Origin: DATBSK01 sp964532485 | GTDB lineage: Bacteria; Actinomycetota; Acidimicrobiia; IMCC26256; PALSA-555 | Assembly (NCBI GenBank): GCA_964532485.1 | Contig: CAZHKE010000006.1 | Coordinates: 42,667-106,666, forward strand | DNA: 64,000 bases | Direction: 5' to 3' | Shown: positions 26,111 to 35,111 of the stretch, piece after piece | How positions within the stretch are numbered: position 1 is the stretch's first letter | Layout: each line of letters starts with the position of its first letter | Notes under the pieces: generated by a model | Told to the model about the DNA's origin: nothing | Seen by the model: only the letters and a program-made list of their open reading frames with translations | Databases searched by the model: none | Made by a program: the position numbers and the translations under genes

Positions 26111-28860
26111 TCCGGCTCCGCCGCCGCGTCGTGGACGTGTCCGAGGTACGCGTCGGCGACGGCGCGGTTGGATCGGATCGAACCCGCGTCGCCCTCGGCG
26201 ATGACACACCCGAAGTCGAGCACGTAGAGGTCATCGCAGACGTCGAACATGAGCGCGACGTCGTGGTCGACGAGCAGAACGCCCGTCCCCGTGGCGCTGA
26301 TCGCACCGATCCGCTCGCCGAGCCAGGCGGTCTCGACGGAGTCCAAGCCAGCGGCAGGCTCGTCCAGCATGAGCGCCTTCGGGCCCGTCGCGCAGGCTCG
26401 GGCGATGGACAGGAGCTGGCGCTGACCCTGGCTCAGGCTTCCCGCGTCGCGAGCGCGAAGCTCCGCGATCCCCACGAGATCGAGCGCTTCGCCCACGATG
26501 TCGTGGCGCGACTCTTCGCGCGTGGCGAAGGCGGCGGCACGTACGTTCTCCTCGACGGTGAGGTCGTCGTAGAGCTCCAGCGACTGGAACGTGCGGGCCA
26601 GCCCGCGACGCACTCGCTGGTGAGGGGGCAGGCCGTCGATGCGGCTGCCGTCCAGCACGACGGCCCCGGTGGCCTCGGTGAAGCCCGAGATGGCGTCGAT
26701 CGCACTCGTCTTGCCGGCGCCGTTGGGGCCGATGAGGCCCACGATCCCGCCGGCAGGGATCCGCAGGGAGAGCTCGGCGACCGCGACGACGCCCTCGTAG
26801 TGGACCGTCAAGTGGTCCACCTCGAGGACGTCGGGCGTGCCCGGGGGCGGGGCATTGCGCGGCGTGGCTCGGGGCGAGGCGGACGTCAGGCGGCTCGTGC
26901 GGGAAGGGTCGGTCGGGGCGCCGTCACGCTTCCGGCGCCACGCGTCGAGCCGGTCCGCCAGCCGGTGGCCGATGCTGGCGAGCCCCTCGGGATTCTGGAT
27001 GAGCGTCACGATCACGGCGACACCGCTGATGATCGCGAACCACTCGCCGAGGTCGATCCACTGGTCGGCCAGGTAGAACACGACACCATCTGCTATCAGG
27101 ACCCCGGCCAGCAGACCGCCGAACACCGAGGTGACGCCGGCGAGGTACGCAGTAGAGAGGATGGTCAAGCCCCCGAGGGCGGTGAAGCTGACCCAGGTGA
27201 CGGTGCCGAGGCGGTAGGCGAGGAGACTGCCCCCGAGCCCGGCGATGAACGAGGCGAGACCGAAGCTGACGACCTTGACGAAGGTCACGTTGATGCCGAT
27301 GCCGGCCGCCGAACGCTCGTTGGCCCGCACCGCCAGCATTGCTGACCCGAGGGATCCGGTCCGCAGCCGGGCCACACCGAAGGCGACGAGCGCGCAGACC
27401 AGGAGGCACAAGAAGCCGAACGGCAGCCGCGGAAACTCCGTACCGAGGCCGACGCCGAGGTCGAGACCCAAGAGCGTCGGCTGGGTGACCCGGGCACCGG
27501 AGGCGTCGATGTAGTCCGTGTTGCGGAACCAGACCGCTTCCAGGCCGAACGCGAGGGCGAGGGTCACGACGCCAAGCGTCAGGCCTCGCAGCCGCAACGC
27601 AGGGAGGCCCACGAGCACGCCGATCGCCGTTGCCGCGAGCGCAGCGAGCAACGGGGCGATGGGGAACGGCACGCCCCAGCTCTCGGTGAGAAAGGTGAGG
27701 ACGAACGCGCTGACGCCCGCGATGGCCAGCTGCGCCAGGGACACCTGCCCGGCGTAGCCCGTGACGACGACCAGCGAGAGTGCGATCACCGCGCCGATCA
27801 GGGTCGTGATGACCGCCAGCCGGGCCGAGCCGCTGGTGAGGACGAGGGCCCCGGATCCGACGGCGAGTCCCACGACCATCGCGGTCGCGATCGACCGGGG
27901 TCGGGGCGCCCTGCCGAGCGGCGTCCGCAGCAGCGCGCCGCGCTCGGGGACGGCGCGGCCGGTCACGAGGAGTGCGATGAGCATCACGACGAGCGGGACC
28001 ATGTCACCGACGCCGGCCTGCGGAATCCACGAGTGGAGCCCTGACAGGTAGACGAGCCAGGCCTGGACCATCCCGATGAGGATCCCGGCCAGGACGCTCG
28101 GCACGAGGTACTGGAACCTGCCGACGATGGCGGCGGCGAGGGCAGGTACGACGAACAGCGTGTAGGAGGCCGGTGTCACGGGGGCCAGCGGAGCGATGAG
28201 GATGCCGGCGATGCCGGTGACGGCACCGCTGACGATCCAGTTCAAGAGAGCGATCCGATCGGGCGAGATGCCGCTCACGTACGCGCCCATCTGGGACTCC
28301 GCGGTGGCTCGGGTGTGGAGGCCGAACGGAGTCCATCGGTAGAGCGCGGTGATCGCCAACGTGAGCACGACCACTGTGGCGGCGAGGTAGAACCGGTCCG
28401 ACAGCAGCGCCAGGTCTCCGAACGTCCACCGTTCGGACGGGTAGATCGCGGTCACGCTCACCGGAGTCGTGCCGAGCCGGTTCGACATCAGCGACTGCAG
28501 GACGACGAGCACGCCGAGCGAGGCCACGGCACGAGCGAGCGGAGGGGCGTTCCTGAGCGGGCGGAAGACGACGACGTACAACAGCGCGCCAAGGAGCGCG
28601 GAGATCGCCAAGGTCAGCAGCAGCGCCGGGGCGGGGGCGACCTCGCCGGGGAGGTCCACGGTCGTCGGCAGTCCGGGAACGATCAGCAGGAGCTTGCCGT
28701 CGCGGAGGAACGCGTACGTGTACGCCGCGTACAGGGCTTGGGCCCCCGTGGCGAAGTTGATGACCCCCGACGCCCGGTACGTCAGAACGAGCGCGAGCGC
28801 CAGCGCCGCGTAGGTTCCTCCGTTGCCGAGTCCGAGGAGTGACGACGCGAAATGATCCAC
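26107..28860 (-). CDS. ABC transporter LivH-LivM-LivG triple fusion
   Basis: 917 residues that join three normally separate subunits. Residues 1-310 are a LivH-type permease (TYAALALALVLTYRASGVINFATGA), about 320-635 a LivM-type permease (VVVTGYAGQVSLAQLA, GLTLGVVTLALAFGLEA), and about 675-917 a LivG-type ATPase (Walker A GLIGPNGAGKTSAI, signature SLSQGQRQLLSIARA, Walker B ALMLDEPAAGLD). A charged, proline-rich linker (about 640-670) precedes the ATPase. With LivF and the binding protein this forms a complete importer from three genes. The GTG start leaves 61 bases to the binding-protein stop. Confidence 0.93.
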   Translation of the reverse strand: MDHFASSLLGLGNGGTYAALALALVLTYRASGVINFATGAQALYAAYTYAFLRDGKLLLIVPGLPTTVDLPGEVAPAPALLLTLAISALLGALLYVVVFRPLRNAPPLARAVASLGVLVVLQSLMSNRLGTTPVSVTAIYPSERWTFGDLALLSDRFYLAATVVVLTLAITALYRWTPFGLHTRATAESQMGAYVSGISPDRIALLNWIVSGAVTGIAGILIAPLAPVTPASYTLFVVPALAAAIVGRFQYLVPSVLAGILIGMVQAWLVYLSGLHSWIPQAGVGDMVPLVVMLIALLVTGRAVPERGALLRTPLGRAPRPRSIATAMVVGLAVGSGALVLTSGSARLAVITTLIGAVIALSLVVVTGYAGQVSLAQLAIAGVSAFVLTFLTESWGVPFPIAPLLAALAATAIGVLVGLPALRLRGLTLGVVTLALAFGLEAVWFRNTDYIDASGARVTQPTLLGLDLGVGLGTEFPRLPFGFLCLLVCALVAFGVARLRTGSLGSAMLAVRANERSAAGIGINVTFVKVVSFGLASFIAGLGGSLLAYRLGTVTWVSFTALGGLTILSTAYLAGVTSVFGGLLAGVLIADGVVFYLADQWIDLGEWFAIISGVAVIVTLIQNPEGLASIGHRLADRLDAWRRKRDGAPTDPSRTSRLTSASPRATPRNAPPPGTPDVLEVDHLTVHYEGVVAVAELSLRIPAGGIVGLIGPNGAGKTSAIDAISGFTEATGAVVLDGSRIDGLPPHQRVRRGLARTFQSLELYDDLTVEENVRAAAFATREESRHDIVGEALDLVGIAELRARDAGSLSQGQRQLLSIARACATGPKALMLDEPAAGLDSVETAWLGERIGAISATGTGVLLVDHDVALMFDVCDDLYVLDFGCVIAEGDAGSIRSNRAVADAYLGHVHDAAAEPE

Positions 28861-28921
28861 CGACCGACCCGCCGCTCTCGGGCTACGCCACTGCTAGTGA
28901 TCTCGTGCCAGGTGATCTCGC

Positions 28922-30193
28922 CTAGCTCGCAGCCGGGTCCTCCTCACCCAGCGTCTTGAACGTCGTGATGTTCCCTTCGTCGTCGAGAGTCGTGTACAGC
29001 ACCTCGTTCGCCGCACAGATGGCCCGCCCGGTCGGGTCGGCCTTGCCGTTGCAGCGGAAGTGCTGCCCGCCCGTACCGGGCATCACGCTGTCCGGCATCG
29101 ACTTGATCGCCTTGGTGACGCTCGCGGGGTTCACCGCGCCCTCTACGCCGTTCGCCGCGATGGCGAACGACGAGGCCACGATGAATGCTACGAGGCCGTT
29201 GTTGGCCTCAGGGTCGGCTCCCGACTCCCCGTACTCGTCGAGCACGGCGAGGTACTGCACGACCGATGGGTTCGACTTGTCAGCGAACGGCGTCGTCGCG
29301 CCGACGGTGACTCCTTCGAGGAAGTCTCCGGGTACCGCGTTCCTCGTCACATCGGTGATGCACTCCTGGATCGCGACCACCTCACCCTTGAAGCCTGCGG
29401 TCCGCAAACCGTTGAGCGCGGCGGCGCAGAACGAGTCGTTGCCGACGATGTTCACCACGCCCTTCGGGTTGTCCGACACGACCTGCTGCATCTGCGGCGT
29501 CATGTCGGCGGTGCCGGGCGGCACCTCGACGATCTCCAGCTTGCGCCCCTGCGCCTCGATGCGGCTCCGGGCGGCCTCGACCGCGTCGACCGCGGCAGGG
29601 ACACCGATGACGACGGCAGTGACGGTCTTGGCGCCGTTCTCCTTGGCGATGCCCGCAGGCAAGTCGCCCAGGAGGCCGTTCGGGTTGGTGAGAGCGAACG
29701 TCCTCTTGTCGTTCAGCAGGTCCTCCTCGGTGATGCCGTAGAACATCACGGGGATCTTGGCCTCGTGCAGCACGGACCAGAGGCTCTCGGCCTGAGTCGA
29801 GTTGGAGACGAAGACGCCGGCCACCCCGTCGCTGATCAATTGGTTGGCGCAGTCAGCAGCCTTGCCCGGGTCGGCGTCCGTCGTGCACACGATCAGGTCG
29901 ATGGGGTGGCCGCCCAGCCCACCCATGTGCTCGTTCAGCCACTTCACCGTCGCTTCGGCGGCCTGGATGTCGATCTCGTTGCTGATGCCCTCACTCACGC
30001 CGTCCGCGATCATCCCGATCTTCGCCGGTGTCCCGCTGGCCTTGTTCTTGGGCCCGAGCGGGTCCCCAGAGGACTCACTCGTCGACGGGTCGTCGCTCCC
30101 CGTGGCCGAGGCCGCGCTGGTGAATGCCGACGTCATCAGCAGCGCCGCGGTCAACGCGAGACCCGCGCTCCGTCGCGCCCACTTCGCAGTCAT
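28922..30193 (-). CDS. ABC transporter substrate-binding protein (Peripla_BP_6)
   Basis: 423-residue secreted solute-binding protein of the branched-chain amino acid receptor family. Residues 1-30 are a signal peptide (MTAKWARRSAGLALTAALL...SAASA). The mature part has the type-I periplasmic binding fold, for example KIGMIADGVSEGI, WLNEHMGGLGGHPIDLIVC and GVFVSNSTQAE. No lipobox Cys is visible, so anchoring is uncertain. First gene of the transporter unit; start ATG 30193 is supported by the signal peptide. The shared CTTTTCTAT element lies about 50 bases upstream. Confidence 0.9.
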   Translation of the reverse strand: MTAKWARRSAGLALTAALLMTSAFTSAASATGSDDPSTSESSGDPLGPKNKASGTPAKIGMIADGVSEGISNEIDIQAAEATVKWLNEHMGGLGGHPIDLIVCTTDADPGKAADCANQLISDGVAGVFVSNSTQAESLWSVLHEAKIPVMFYGITEEDLLNDKRTFALTNPNGLLGDLPAGIAKENGAKTVTAVVIGVPAAVDAVEAARSRIEAQGRKLEIVEVPPGTADMTPQMQQVVSDNPKGVVNIVGNDSFCAAALNGLRTAGFKGEVVAIQECITDVTRNAVPGDFLEGVTVGATTPFADKSNPSVVQYLAVLDEYGESGADPEANNGLVAFIVASSFAIAANGVEGAVNPASVTKAIKSMPDSVMPGTGGQHFRCNGKADPTGRAICAANEVLYTTLDDEGNITTFKTLGEEDPAAS

Positions 30194-30243
30194 CCTCGTT
30201 CCCCCCTGATGATCGAAATGTTGACGATGAATCAAACGCCGCG

Positions 30244-30272
30244 CACGCTAGTTGACGCAACATAGAAAAGTC
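30244..30272 (-). promoter_or_regulatory. Conserved promoter/operator element, copy C (CTTTTCTAT type)
   Basis: Minus-strand sequence GACTTTTCTAT, six bases, TCAAC, TAGCGTG. It is one base shorter than copies A and B and its -10 is TAGCGT (30245-30250). It sits upstream of the transporter operon and 125 bases from the TetR gene, the natural candidate for its binding protein. Confidence 0.5.
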
Positions 30273-30396
30273 ACGCCCCCCAGGGCGGGGCCGGGACTCG
30301 AGAGGGCTGCCCACGGCTCTCGGTTCCCCGTCCCCCGACCGACGAGTCAGTAGGTTGAAGGACAGTGATGCCAGTCAAGAGAATGCGCTGAGGAGC

Positions 30397-31053
30397 ATGC
30401 CTCGAACAGGCGAGGACACCGTGAGCCCGCAGCCCGCGCGCGCGGCGGTCGGCCGCCCAGCGGTCATCAGCCTCGACGACGCGCTCGAGGCCGCCACGGC
30501 CCTCGCCGAACAGGTGGGCATCGACGGGCTGACGATGGGCCTCGTGGCCGAGAAGCTGGGAGTGACTGCGGCGGCCCTCTACCACTACGTGCCCAGCAAG
30601 CAGGCCCTCGTCAACCTCGTCGTCGACCGGGCGTTCGAGAAGGTCCAAGCGCCGGCGGTCGACGCCGGAACGTGGGACGAACGACTCCGGATCTTCGAGC
30701 GGGCGGTTCGCGCCGAGCTGCGGAGGCTGAAGTGGGGGACTCCGGAGGTCATCGTGAACGGCGAGCCCCCGGCGTCGCTCCGTCGCCTGTTCGGAGTCGG
30801 CATCGACATCCTCTCCGAGACGGGCGCCGACGAGCGCGAGGTGATGCTCGCCTACACGACCGTCTACGCGTTCATGGTCGGGCAGCTCTGGTTCGACAGC
30901 GCGACCAGCGACCTCCCGGTCGGCGAACCCTTGCAGATCCGGGTCGCGGCCGAGGAAGCCGGCATCACGAACGATGCGCTCTTCGAGCAGGGCATCGAGA
31001 TCGTCATCTCCGGCCTCCGCCAGCGCCTCGAGCGGTCGCAGCGACAGAAGTAG
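30397..31053 (+). CDS. TetR/AcrR family transcriptional regulator
   Basis: 218-residue regulator. The N-terminal helix-turn-helix is LTMGLVAEKLGVTAAALYHYV followed by SKQALVNLVVDRAF, typical of TetR. The C-terminal half (ligand-binding, dimer) has an unassigned fold with VGIDILSETGADEREV. It is divergent from the transporter operon and directly upstream of the P450-CaiB-aldolase operon, so it is the likely local repressor of one or both and a candidate for the CTTTTCTAT element. The start is ambiguous: ATG 30397 or GTG 30421. Confidence 0.88.
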   Translation: MPRTGEDTVSPQPARAAVGRPAVISLDDALEAATALAEQVGIDGLTMGLVAEKLGVTAAALYHYVPSKQALVNLVVDRAFEKVQAPAVDAGTWDERLRIFERAVRAELRRLKWGTPEVIVNGEPPASLRRLFGVGIDILSETGADEREVMLAYTTVYAFMVGQLWFDSATSDLPVGEPLQIRVAAEEAGITNDALFEQGIEIVISGLRQRLERSQRQK

Positions 31054-31085
31054 CCGCGAAGGCCATGACGCGGCGTGCGCGCCGC

Positions 31086-31120
31086 GTTTTCTAACGCGAA
31101 CAGGAAACCTCGGATACAGT
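31086..31120 (+). promoter_or_regulatory. Promoter region of the P450-CaiB operon with degenerate element (copy G)
   Basis: GTTTTCTAA, nine bases, then AGGAAAC gives an imperfect inverted repeat, with TACAGT (31115-31120) as a possible -10 before the P450 start at 31152. Only the left half resembles the CTTTTCTAT element, so membership of that regulon is tentative. Confidence 0.3.
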
Positions 31121-31151
31121 GACGCCCGGTCCGAGGAGAGGAGTTCGCGCG

Positions 31152-32423
31152 ATGACCATCAGCGTCGAGGAGTTCGTCGAGCACTTCGACTTCACGCACC
31201 CCGACTTCCCGAACCTGCCCCCCGACTTCATCTGGGAGGTGTACCGGCGCCTGCGGGCTCAGCGACCGGTCGCCCTCGCGCAGAACCGGTACGACCAGCC
31301 CGGGCTGCCGAAGAAGGAAGCCGCCGAGTGGCACATCATCGGTTACAACGAGGTCTACGAGGTGCTCCAGGACTCGAAGCGGTTCTCTTCGAAGGTCTTC
31401 GGCGTCAGCACGGGTCTCGAGGGCAGCATCATCTCGCTCGACCCACCGGAGCAGAACCGAGACAAGAAGTTCATCAACCCGTTCTTCTCGCCCGAGCGCA
31501 TGCGGGCCTTGGAGGGTCCCGTTCGCGACGCCGTCGATCGCGAGATCGACTCGTTCATCGAACGTGGCTCGGGCGACCTCGCGCGCGTGGCGTGGCGCGT
31601 TCCCGGACTGATCCTGTTTCAGGAGCTCCTCGGCTTTCCGCCGGGCGACGTCCAGGGCATTCTCGATGCGATGCATCCCGAGATCGAGGGTGACGCCCCT
31701 GACATGTCCGACATGGAAGTCGCGGTGGGAATGCTGTCCGCGCTGGTCGCGTACTGCACCGATCAGCTGATCTCGCGTCGCGACAACCCGGCGCCCGACG
31801 AGCTCAACGTCTTCGACCACCTCTTGCACACGAGCATCGATGGCGAGGACTTCCCGTTCGACAAGATCGTGGCCAACGCCGTGCTGCTCGTCGCCGCAGG
31901 ACTCGAGACCACGTCGAACGCCCTCACCAACGCGTACGTGTGGCTCGCACAACACCCCGACCAGCGCGATCGGCTGGTCGAGGATCCGACCATGATCCCC
32001 AAGGCTGTCGAGGAGCTGATCCGGTACACCGGGTCGGTCCATGGCCTGGGTCGCATCGCGGTGGAGGACGTCGAGGTCGGTGGTTGCCCCATCAAGAAGG
32101 GCGACTTCGTGACCCCCAACTTCGCGGCGGCGAACCGAGACCCGCGCGAGTTCGACGATCCCGACGAATGCATCATCGACCGAGACCCCAACCGCCACCT
32201 CGCCTTCGGCGCCGGTTACCACCGGTGCGTCGGTTCCAACCTCGCTCGCATGGAGATGCGGGTTGGGATCGAACAGGCCCTTGCCCGGCTCTCGGACTAC
32301 CGCATCCCCGACGACCGGTCCGCGACCTACCGGCACGGGCTGATCCCGGGGTACCCGCACATCCCGGTCGAGTTCACGCCGGGGCCACGCCGGTTCCCGG
32401 CCGAGGTGACGGCGCCGTCATGA
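31152..32423 (+). CDS. Cytochrome P450
   Basis: 423-residue P450. The I-helix motif is LLVAAGLETTSN (Leu in place of the usual Thr/Gly position), ExxR is EELIRYTGS, and the heme loop is FGAGYHRCVGSNLAR. The ATG at 31152 has a strong GAGGAGAGGAG eight bases upstream. It heads an eight-gene unit ending at 39032 that includes a 3Fe-4S ferredoxin, which is its probable electron donor. The substrate is unknown. In related bacterial operons such P450s perform the first hydroxylation of terpenoid or aliphatic-ring acids. Confidence 0.93.
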   Translation: MTISVEEFVEHFDFTHPDFPNLPPDFIWEVYRRLRAQRPVALAQNRYDQPGLPKKEAAEWHIIGYNEVYEVLQDSKRFSSKVFGVSTGLEGSIISLDPPEQNRDKKFINPFFSPERMRALEGPVRDAVDREIDSFIERGSGDLARVAWRVPGLILFQELLGFPPGDVQGILDAMHPEIEGDAPDMSDMEVAVGMLSALVAYCTDQLISRRDNPAPDELNVFDHLLHTSIDGEDFPFDKIVANAVLLVAAGLETTSNALTNAYVWLAQHPDQRDRLVEDPTMIPKAVEELIRYTGSVHGLGRIAVEDVEVGGCPIKKGDFVTPNFAAANRDPREFDDPDECIIDRDPNRHLAFGAGYHRCVGSNLARMEMRVGIEQALARLSDYRIPDDRSATYRHGLIPGYPHIPVEFTPGPRRFPAEVTAPS

Positions 32424-32522
32424 ACGGGACCGTGAGTCCGCCGGCACCAGCGCGCGGTGCGGTCTCGACTCTGACAGACGACGATCGGTCCCGGCCGCCC
32501 CAAGCACCGAGCCAGACGTTGC

Positions 32523-33758
32523 GTGAGCGACCAGAGGGTTACTGACGTCATGCCGCCGCTGGAAGGGATCCGCGTCGTCGACCTCGCGCTGTGGGCGGCA
32601 GGCCCGGGTGCGGGCGGCGTGCTCGCGCACTGGGGAGCCGACGTCGTCAAGATCGAGCAGCCGCGAAGCCCCGACCCGGTACGGGTCATCGGCGGAACCG
32701 CGGAACCGGGTGGTGCGAGCGTGATGTTCAAGCACTACAACCGGGGCAAGCGTGCGATCGCGCTCGATGTCGCAGCCGACGAGGGCTACGACATCCTGCG
32801 CCGCCTCGTGCTGCGCGCCGATGTCTTCTTGACGAGCCACCTCACCAAGACGCGACAGAAGTTGAAGATCGACGTCGACGACATCCGCGCGATCAATCCC
32901 GAGATCGTGTACGCGAAGGTGACGGGTCAAGGGCCCGCAGGGCCGGACGCGGAGCGCGGCGGATTCGACCTCGCGACGTTCTGGTGTCGCGGCGGTCTGG
33001 CCGACACAGCCGCCAAGGCCGCAGGTGTCGAGCAGCCGCCTTCCATGATCGGACACGGCGACGGTGTGGCCGCCTTCACGCTCGCCAGTGGGATCTGTGC
33101 TGCCTTGTTGCAGCGCGAACGCACGTCGACTGCGCCAGTCGTCGATTCGTCGCTGCTCGGAACCGCGATGTGGATGCTCGGCCCGAACATCGCCAGTGCG
33201 CAGTTCCCTGACGCACCGAACCACGCTTCGGTCCCTCGTGAGCTCCGAGGTCCGTCCGTCAACTGCTACAAGACGAAGGACGACAGGTACGTGCAGCTCG
33301 TCTTCCTCGGCGGCGAAGCCGACTGGCTCGACTTCTACGAGCGCGCCGAACATCCGGAGCTCGCGGGCGACCCACGGTTCGCGAACGTCGCCTTCACCGG
33401 CCCGCTGGGAGGCCCCGACGGTGCCGCGGCCGTGGCGGCGCTCGACGAGATCTTCGCGGAGCGCACTCTCGACGAGTGGCGAGTCCGCCTGTCAACGGCA
33501 CGAGGCGTGTGGGCGCCGATCCAGACCCTGGAAGAGCTGTACGACGACAGCCAGACGACGGCCAACGGGTTCATCCGGCCGGTGGCCGATGCACCTGATG
33601 GTCTCAAGCTGGTGGCGCCGCCGGTGCTGTTCGATCAGGACCCGGGCGACCCCGGGCGGGCTCCCGACATCGGGGAGCACACCGACGAGGTGCTCCGGGA
33701 AGTGGGGTTCAGCGAGCTGGAGCTCACCAGGTACCGCGAGCTCGGCGTCATCGCGTAG
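32523..33758 (+). CDS. CaiB/BaiF (class III) CoA-transferase
   Basis: 411-residue CoA-transferase. Family features are WAAGPGAGGVLAHWGADVVKIE, NRGKRAIALDV and the catalytic Asp in IGHGDGVAAF. The segment GGFDLATFWCRGG and the overall layout match the CaiB at 11367, so the two are paralogous. GTG 32523 gives the length stated; ATG 32550 (MPPLEGIRV) is an equally plausible start. The first of three consecutive CaiB genes in this operon; activation of a hydroxylated acid produced by the P450 is the simplest role. Confidence 0.9.
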   Translation: MSDQRVTDVMPPLEGIRVVDLALWAAGPGAGGVLAHWGADVVKIEQPRSPDPVRVIGGTAEPGGASVMFKHYNRGKRAIALDVAADEGYDILRRLVLRADVFLTSHLTKTRQKLKIDVDDIRAINPEIVYAKVTGQGPAGPDAERGGFDLATFWCRGGLADTAAKAAGVEQPPSMIGHGDGVAAFTLASGICAALLQRERTSTAPVVDSSLLGTAMWMLGPNIASAQFPDAPNHASVPRELRGPSVNCYKTKDDRYVQLVFLGGEADWLDFYERAEHPELAGDPRFANVAFTGPLGGPDGAAAVAALDEIFAERTLDEWRVRLSTARGVWAPIQTLEELYDDSQTTANGFIRPVADAPDGLKLVAPPVLFDQDPGDPGRAPDIGEHTDEVLREVGFSELELTRYRELGVIA

Positions 33759-33863
33759 CAGATGAGCATTGCGCGGCCTCACCGCTTCGACGACGTCGCG
33801 TCGAACGCCCGGTCCGTCGACGAAGGTCGTTGCACGCCGCCGCGTCCGAGAAGGGGGGCGTGA

Positions 33864-35111
33864 ATGTCGAGCCGATCTGAGCGCCCGCTGGGCAACGTTC
33901 GGATCTGCGACTTCACCGGCCAGCTCGCCGGGGCAGGCGCGACCCGAACGCTCGCCGCGTTCGGCGCCCAGGTCATCCGGGTCGAGGATCCGGTCCGCCA
34001 GGGTCGCTGGGACATGCTCCGGGGCAGCGGACCCTTCGTCGACGAACGCCGAGGCCCCGAGCTCGGCGGCGGGTTCAACAACCACAACGTCGAGAAGCTC
34101 GGTGTCACGATCAACCTCAAGGACGAACGGGGGCGTGACCTCCTGCGCGAGCTGATCGCGACCAGCGACGTGGTCACCGAGAACTTCGCCGGCGGCGTGC
34201 TCGCCCGTCTGGGCTTCGGGTACGACGACCTCCGCGAGATCCGCAACGACATCATCTACGTCTCGAACAGTGGCTTCGGCCACACCGGGCCCTACTCGGC
34301 GTTCAAGACGTGGGGCCCGGTCGTCCAGGCGATCTGTGGCCTGTCGTTCCTCTCCGGGCTCCCTGACGAGCCGCCCGCAGGGTGGGGCTATTCCTACATG
34401 GATCACCTGGGCGCCGACTTCATGGCGCTCGCGATCCTCGCCGCGCTCGTACACCGCCGACGCACGGGTGAGGGCCAATGGGTCGACATGTCGTCAATCG
34501 AGGCCGGGATCACCCTCGATGGCCCCTCGATCCTCGACCACAGCGTCAACGGGCGCCCGGCGCGACGAGCGGGCTCGCCCGACAGCAACCACAGCGCATC
34601 GCCGAGAATGGTGCCGCACAACATCTTCCCCGCGGCGGGCGAGGACCGATGGGTTGCCATCGCGTGTCGTGACGACTCCGACTGGGCAGCCCTGGCCAAG
34701 GTCATCGGTGAGGCGTGGGCGAACGAATCCCGGTTCGACGACCTCGCAGGCCGGTACGCCGCGCAGTCCGAGCTGGACGCCCGGATGGCTCGATGGACGA
34801 GCACGCGTGACCGCTTCGAGCTCGCGGCCGAGCTCAGAGCGGTCGGCGTGCCGGCCAGCGCCGTCCAGCAGGCAGTCGACCGCATCGAGCACGATCCCGG
34901 AACCTCGGCGTGGGGGCTGTGGCCCCTCGTACGGCACCCGGAGATCGGTGAAGTCCGGGTCGACGGGATCCCCGTCCATCTGTCCGAGGCCGACTGGGTG
35001 ATCGAGCGCGGCGCTCCACTCCTCGGTGAGCACAACGACCGTGTGTTCGGCGACTTCCTTGGACACACTGCCGAGGAGCTCGCCGCACTTCGCGACGCGA
35101 ATGTGATCTGA
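33864..35111 (+). CDS. CaiB/BaiF CoA-transferase, catalytic partner of the next gene
   Basis: 415 residues. The N-terminal CoA-binding part (VRICDFTGQLAGAGATRTLAAFGAQVIRVED) and the active-site segment YMDHLGADFM with the aspartate are present, as is GTGEGQWVDMSSIEAG-like sequence of the family. A GGGGGG run precedes the ATG. The stop codon overlaps the start of the next CaiB gene (TGATG), so translation is coupled and a heteromeric transferase is likely, since the partner lacks the aspartate. Substrate unknown. Confidence 0.9.
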   Translation: MSSRSERPLGNVRICDFTGQLAGAGATRTLAAFGAQVIRVEDPVRQGRWDMLRGSGPFVDERRGPELGGGFNNHNVEKLGVTINLKDERGRDLLRELIATSDVVTENFAGGVLARLGFGYDDLREIRNDIIYVSNSGFGHTGPYSAFKTWGPVVQAICGLSFLSGLPDEPPAGWGYSYMDHLGADFMALAILAALVHRRRTGEGQWVDMSSIEAGITLDGPSILDHSVNGRPARRAGSPDSNHSASPRMVPHNIFPAAGEDRWVAIACRDDSDWAALAKVIGEAWANESRFDDLAGRYAAQSELDARMARWTSTRDRFELAAELRAVGVPASAVQQAVDRIEHDPGTSAWGLWPLVRHPEIGEVRVDGIPVHLSEADWVIERGAPLLGEHNDRVFGDFLGHTAEELAALRDANVI

